From an uncultured Ruminiclostridium sp. (lineage in GTDB: Bacteria; Bacillota; Clostridia; Oscillospirales; Ruminococcaceae): a stretch of DNA of 64,000 nt. The notes beneath the pieces are model-generated. The model was not told the DNA's origin. It saw only the letters and a list, made by a program, of their open reading frames with translations, and ran no database searches. Location of the stretch: NCBI GenBank assembly GCA_934490165.1, contig CAKSTB010000009.1:43252-107251 (forward strand), read 5' to 3'. Of the stretch, positions 60,915-64,000 are shown piece after piece (the first letter of the stretch is position 1; every line of letters begins with the position of its first letter). The position numbers were made by a program, and so were the translations under genes.

Positions 60915-61937
60915 TTATCTGAACTGAGCGAGGAAACGCTGATCGTTCTCGTACAGCAGACGCATATCATCTATGTTGTATCTCATCATAGCGATACGCT
61001 CAAGTCCTATACCGAAAGCAAAACCGCTGTATTCTTCGGGATCTATGCCGCAGTTGATAAGCACCTGCGGGTGAACTATTCCTGAACCGAGCATCTCGAT
61101 CCAGCCCTCGCCCTTACAAAGCGGGCAACCCTTACCGCCGCACTTGAAGCACTGTAAGTCGACCTCGGCTGACGGCTCGGTGTACGGGAAGTGGTGAGGA
61201 CGGAAACGAAGCTTTACATCGTCGCCGTAAAGACGCTTCGCAAATGTTTCGAGCGTACCCTTAAGGTCGCCGAATGTTATATTCTTGTCAATAACAAGGC
61301 CCTCGCACTGGTGGAATATAGGCGAGTGCGTGCCGTCAACAGCATCGGGACGATAAACGCGTCCGGGGCTTATGATAGCTATAGGGGGCTTGTTTTTCAG
61401 CATCGTTCTTATCTGAACGGAAGAAGTCTGTGTACGCAGGAGTATATCATCTGTGATGTAGAATGTATCCTGCTCATCTCTTGCGGGGTGACCGTCCTCG
61501 GTCAAAAGCATATCAAATACATACTTCGTTTCCTCGACCTCGGGACCGTCAACGACCGTATAACCCATTCCCCTGAATATTTCCTTAAGCTCATCAAGAA
61601 CTATATTAAGAGGGTGACGAACGCCCATAGCCTGCTGTTTGCCGGGCATAGTAACATCAAGCGTTTCTTTCTTTAATCTCTGCTCCATAAGCGCAGATTT
61701 AAGCTGTGACTGCTTCTGTGCAATAAAGCCCTCAAGCGACTGCCTTACATCGTTTGCAAGCTGACCCATAACAGGTCTTTCTTCTGCCGACAGCTTTCCC
61801 ATGCTCTTAAGGATAGCTGTAAGCTCACCCTTCTTACCGAGATACTTTACTCTCAGGTCATCGAGCTGTTTGACATCAACGCAGTCACCGATAGTTTTCA
61901 GCGCCTGCTCCTTTATATTCTGTAACTGTTCTTTCAT
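60915..61937 (-). CDS. pheS: Phenylalanyl-tRNA synthetase alpha subunit
   Basis: A 340-residue class II catalytic subunit. The N-terminal coiled coil (about 1-85) contacts tRNA. Class II motifs include HPLNIVLDELKEIFRGMGY, the HPARDEQDTFYI strand, RVYRPDAVDGTHSPIFHQCEG (motif 2 region) and the motif 3 end GFAFGIGLERIAMMRY. A CFKCGGKGCPLCKGEGW segment (about 258-274) has four cysteines that could bind zinc; this insertion occurs in many Firmicute PheS proteins. It is transcribed with pheT. Confidence 0.96.
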   Translation of the reverse strand: MKEQLQNIKEQALKTIGDCVDVKQLDDLRVKYLGKKGELTAILKSMGKLSAEERPVMGQLANDVRQSLEGFIAQKQSQLKSALMEQRLKKETLDVTMPGKQQAMGVRHPLNIVLDELKEIFRGMGYTVVDGPEVEETKYVFDMLLTEDGHPARDEQDTFYITDDILLRTQTSSVQIRTMLKNKPPIAIISPGRVYRPDAVDGTHSPIFHQCEGLVIDKNITFGDLKGTLETFAKRLYGDDVKLRFRPHHFPYTEPSAEVDLQCFKCGGKGCPLCKGEGWIEMLGSGIVHPQVLINCGIDPEEYSGFAFGIGLERIAMMRYNIDDMRLLYENDQRFLAQFR

Positions 61938-62129
61938 ACCTTTTATTCTTTCCTTATATTTAATATCCTTAACTTAAAGTCCGCCCTCAGGCAAAGACGA
62001 TGGAACCGAATAGTTCCACTGATAACACGACCTTTCACGCATTTTCCGCGTCGGTAAAAATAATTTATGGTTATATAGATATTACTTTTTATGGAAATTT
62101 AAATCAAAGCCTATACCTACACGATAGAC
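61938..62129 (-). promoter_or_regulatory. Structured 5' leader of pheST
   Basis: About 190 nt from the inferred start to the pheS ATG. It has a GACGC/GCGT hairpin, a TGGAAC/GTTCCA hairpin and a GTCTTTGCC/GGGCGGAC hairpin followed by TTT. No T-box consensus (AAGGTGG) is present and no Phe-rich leader peptide was seen, so its class is unknown. Confidence 0.45.
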
Positions 62130-62158
62130 ATTATAGCAGAAATCGAATACTTTTGCAA
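62130..62158 (-). promoter_or_regulatory. Sigma-A promoter of pheST
   Basis: Minus strand TTGCAA (62158-62153), 17-nt spacer, TATAAT (62135-62130). Confidence 0.7.
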
Positions 62159-62834
62159 GGGTCATAAAGCAGTTTTCGGGAATTTTCGTATTATTTTCAC
62201 TTGCGGAGGGATTATGACAGGGTAAAATAAACACCCGCCGTGAAAGTGGTGCATTGTGTAGAAAAGTCTGTTATATGGTGTACTTCATTGTTTTTTATCT
62301 GCTCTAACAATTTAATATAGCTACTATCATTTCCAATTTTCCGTAGGGGCGGCGGCTTGCCCCGCCCGTTGTACTAACCTCTAACATTCACCAAACATTT
62401 TAATCTTTCAAATATCAACCGTACTCGACAACTACTATATATGAAAATCATTTTGACATTCGCTACGATATTTCGGGAGGGGCGAGCCCCTCCCCTACAA
62501 ACTTTTTGATTTATTCTGCCGATTATCATTTCGTGATGCAGCCAAAATACAGTTTTTATCTGCACTAACAATTTGATATAGTTACTATCGTTTCTTGTTC
62601 CCTTAGGGTGAGGTTCTGTGTGTGCTTGTATGGTTTTGCGTCCTGCGAAACTTTGTGCACACACATTTAATGCATCCTTGCATTGCTTGCCCCTCCCGTT
62701 GCATCGGTTATTATAACTTCTGCCATCATTATAATCTTTTTTCTATCCCTCGCCCCGCACTGATTTTAGCTCACCTTTACACAAGAAAGCTACATCGCGA
62801 TACTTCTTTTAAAGCAGACCTTTTAACACACAAA
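62159..62834. other. Repeat-rich intergenic region
   Basis: No gene supported. It holds a solo TGTAGAAAAGTCTGTT end (62267-62283) preceded by ACACCCGCCG, GC-rich palindromes at 62342-62370 and 62474-62500, and copy 2 of the 99-bp repeat. The frame across the 99-bp repeat has no ribosome binding site. Confidence 0.6.
62604..62702. repeat. 99-bp structured dispersed repeat, copy 2
   Basis: Matches 20446-20544 with about five differences and no gaps. The changes keep the main hairpin arms. Confidence 0.75.
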
Positions 62835-62864
62835 ACGGCAGATACGCTTTCGCGTACCTGCCGT
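62835..62864 (-). terminator. Terminator of the prepilin-like gene
   Basis: ACGGCAG / CTGCCGT outer stem and TACGC / GCGTA inner stem, followed by TTTTG on the minus strand. Confidence 0.75.
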
Positions 62865-62963
62865 AATTGCTTTAATAAATTCACACTGCCGTTTATATCC
62901 GCCGTTTTTCTATGTTCGGCAATCCGATATCGTCACAAAAGGCGTGTGTGCGATATCCGTTCA

Positions 62964-63713
62964 TTACGGACCTGCGGGTGCGGGAGTAGAGCTTGCCGGA
63001 GTTGTTTCGTCCGGGGGCAGATCAACCTGATCGAACATAGTGTAACCGAGCATGGAATATCTTTCCGGATATGCACCTAAAAGATAGCCGTCTACATAAT
63101 AATTGTCAGTAGGCTCGATCGTTGTCTTTGAAAAATCACTTGATGTATCCGTCACTCTGCTTATATCTTCAATAACGGTTTCACACCAATATGTCATTAC
63201 TACCTTGCACTTATCATCGACCAGAGCAAAATAATACCCCTCGTCCTCGTCTGTTGAAAACGTGTTCAGCTTATCAAGCAGCTCATGATCCGGGCTTGCG
63301 GAATCAATAGTTACCGCATACTGGAACTGCAGATATCCCTGTGCCGTATTGGCAGGGCTGTCATCGGAGGGTGCGTCAAGCTTTGCAAGCTTAAGCTCTG
63401 TGAAGCCCTTATATTTCTCTGCCTTGGCGCACATATAAAGATAGTCGCCCGAGCCTATGGTATAAGTCATTCCGCCGTTTTCGTAAGACAGATAGCCCGT
63501 CTGCTTTTCGGGCGCGTCGGCTCTGTACTGTATCAGTATCCTCTGTGAGCCGAAATAGAACTCCTTAGCCTTTGCGACAGCCGCCTGAGGCTTTCCCGCA
63601 TTCAGCGAAAGCGGTAATATTATAGCCGTCAGAACACCTATCATGGCAAGAACAACGATAAGCTCAACGAGCGTAAAACCTTTTTTATTGTGAAGACGTA
63701 TCAATCTACGCAT
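62964..63713 (-). CDS. Prepilin-type protein
   Basis: A 249-residue protein with a type IV prepilin/pseudopilin leader: basic residues, then KKG/FTLVELIVVLAMIGVLTA with cleavage after Gly12 and Glu at position 5 of the mature form. A long N-terminal helix leads into a globular domain rich in Tyr and Asp; the tail is Pro/Thr/Ser-rich. No pilus assembly genes (ATPase, platform, peptidase) are in the window, so it is an orphan minor pilin or pseudopilin here. GGGGAGGTCAGGCAG precedes the ATG. Confidence 0.85.
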   Translation of the reverse strand: MRRLIRLHNKKGFTLVELIVVLAMIGVLTAIILPLSLNAGKPQAAVAKAKEFYFGSQRILIQYRADAPEKQTGYLSYENGGMTYTIGSGDYLYMCAKAEKYKGFTELKLAKLDAPSDDSPANTAQGYLQFQYAVTIDSASPDHELLDKLNTFSTDEDEGYYFALVDDKCKVVMTYWCETVIEDISRVTDTSSDFSKTTIEPTDNYYVDGYLLGAYPERYSMLGYTMFDQVDLPPDETTPASSTPAPAGP

Positions 63714-63756
63714 CTGCCTGACCTCCCCTTAAAGCCGTGGACTATAATTCAAGATA

Positions 63757-63785
63757 ATTTTACCATATTTTTTATGCAATGTCAA
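63757..63785 (-). promoter_or_regulatory. Sigma-A promoter of the prepilin-like gene
   Basis: Minus strand TTGACA (63785-63780), 17-nt spacer, TAAAAT (63762-63757). Confidence 0.75.
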
Positions 63786-63863
63786 CTGAATTTTTATACT
63801 TTGCGAGGGTGTTTTTAGAGTTTTTACAGACAGATTGAGGGGAGGGGGTAGCGAATGCTAAAA

Positions 63864-63888
63864 ACACCCGCCGATCAGCGGCGGGTGT
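63864..63888 (-). terminator. Terminator for a gene beyond the right edge
   Basis: A 10-bp perfect stem ACACCCGCCG / CGGCGGGTGT followed by TTTTTAGC on the minus strand. A MITE-end-like TGTAGAAAAAGTCTGTT lies beside it at 63893-63910. The last 90 bases hold no recognisable gene. Confidence 0.6.
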
Positions 63889-64000
63889 CAGGTTGTAGAA
63901 AAAGTCTGTTTTTTTAGAAATGTAGTGAAGTGCTATACTAAAACTGGACACAAGGGGGTAGAAAAACAGAAAGGCAAGGTATATAATAAAAGAAGCTACC

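Noticed and set aside
62374..62664. 96-codon minus-strand ORF across the 99-bp repeat
   Set aside because: It runs through palindromic repeats, has no ribosome binding site, and only its repeat part resembles another place in the window.
63930..64000. Insertion sequence end near CTGGACACAAG
   Set aside because: It resembles some transposon ends by eye only; no inverted partner or transposase is visible before the edge.

Overview
The window reads as a chromosomal segment of a gut-type clostridium of the Oscillospiraceae, probably close to [Eubacterium] siraeum or Ruminococcus. This is inferred from the Firmicute-style ribosome binding sites, the SCIFF peptide with its maturase, PASTA-kinase architecture, a T-box leader and multidomain secreted proteins; no marker gene names the species. 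No rRNA, tRNA, CRISPR array, phage gene or intact transposase was seen.

Layout. 1-2.8 kb: tandem related lipoproteins and an XRE regulator (minus strand). 2.9-8.4 kb: a minus-strand polyamine operon, speD, Orn/Lys/Arg decarboxylase, speE, then two CPBP membrane proteases. 8.5-14.4 kb: a CPA2 antiporter, ispDF, pheA and a PASTA-domain protein whose kinase domain has lost its catalytic residues. 14.9-18.8 kb (plus): a small conserved gene and a MacB-like ABC exporter. 18.9-20.2 kb: trpS behind a Trp-specific T-box leader. 20.6-25.8 kb: a CHAP/FN3 wall hydrolase, a WG-repeat lipoprotein and a zinc-ribbon membrane protein; upstream lies a promoter-terminator unit that may encode a 6S-like RNA. 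26.4-29.6 kb: a flavoprotein, an RpiR regulator and an asparaginase. 30.4-38.3 kb (plus): RING-like membrane protein, polytopic membrane protein, KtrB, two RNA methyltransferases, a 50-aa membrane protein, then the SCIFF precursor scfA and its radical SAM maturase scfB. 38.3-40.2 kb: amidohydrolase, DinB-like and NUDIX genes.

40.7-54.9 kb is the most unusual block: a ten-gene, roughly 14-kb minus-strand operon behind a consensus sigma-A promoter. It encodes two LolD/MacB-type ATPases (one fused to a C-terminal AbrB-like domain), a 1053-aa solute-binding protein with a large N-terminal extension, two separate pairs of CUT1-type sugar permeases, an NHL/TPR membrane-anchored protein, a YIP1-family membrane protein and a DUF5696 secreted protein. 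The mixture of sugar-importer permeases and exporter-type ATPases suggests a large envelope machine for a carbohydrate substrate; that function is inference.

55-64 kb: an ABC-F protein, a PrsA/SurA-like lipoprotein, pheST and a prepilin-like protein. Intergenic DNA is rich in palindromic repeats: a 122-bp unit in triplicate containing the operon terminator, a 99-bp structured repeat present twice, a MITE-like element and a duplicated SCIFF terminator.
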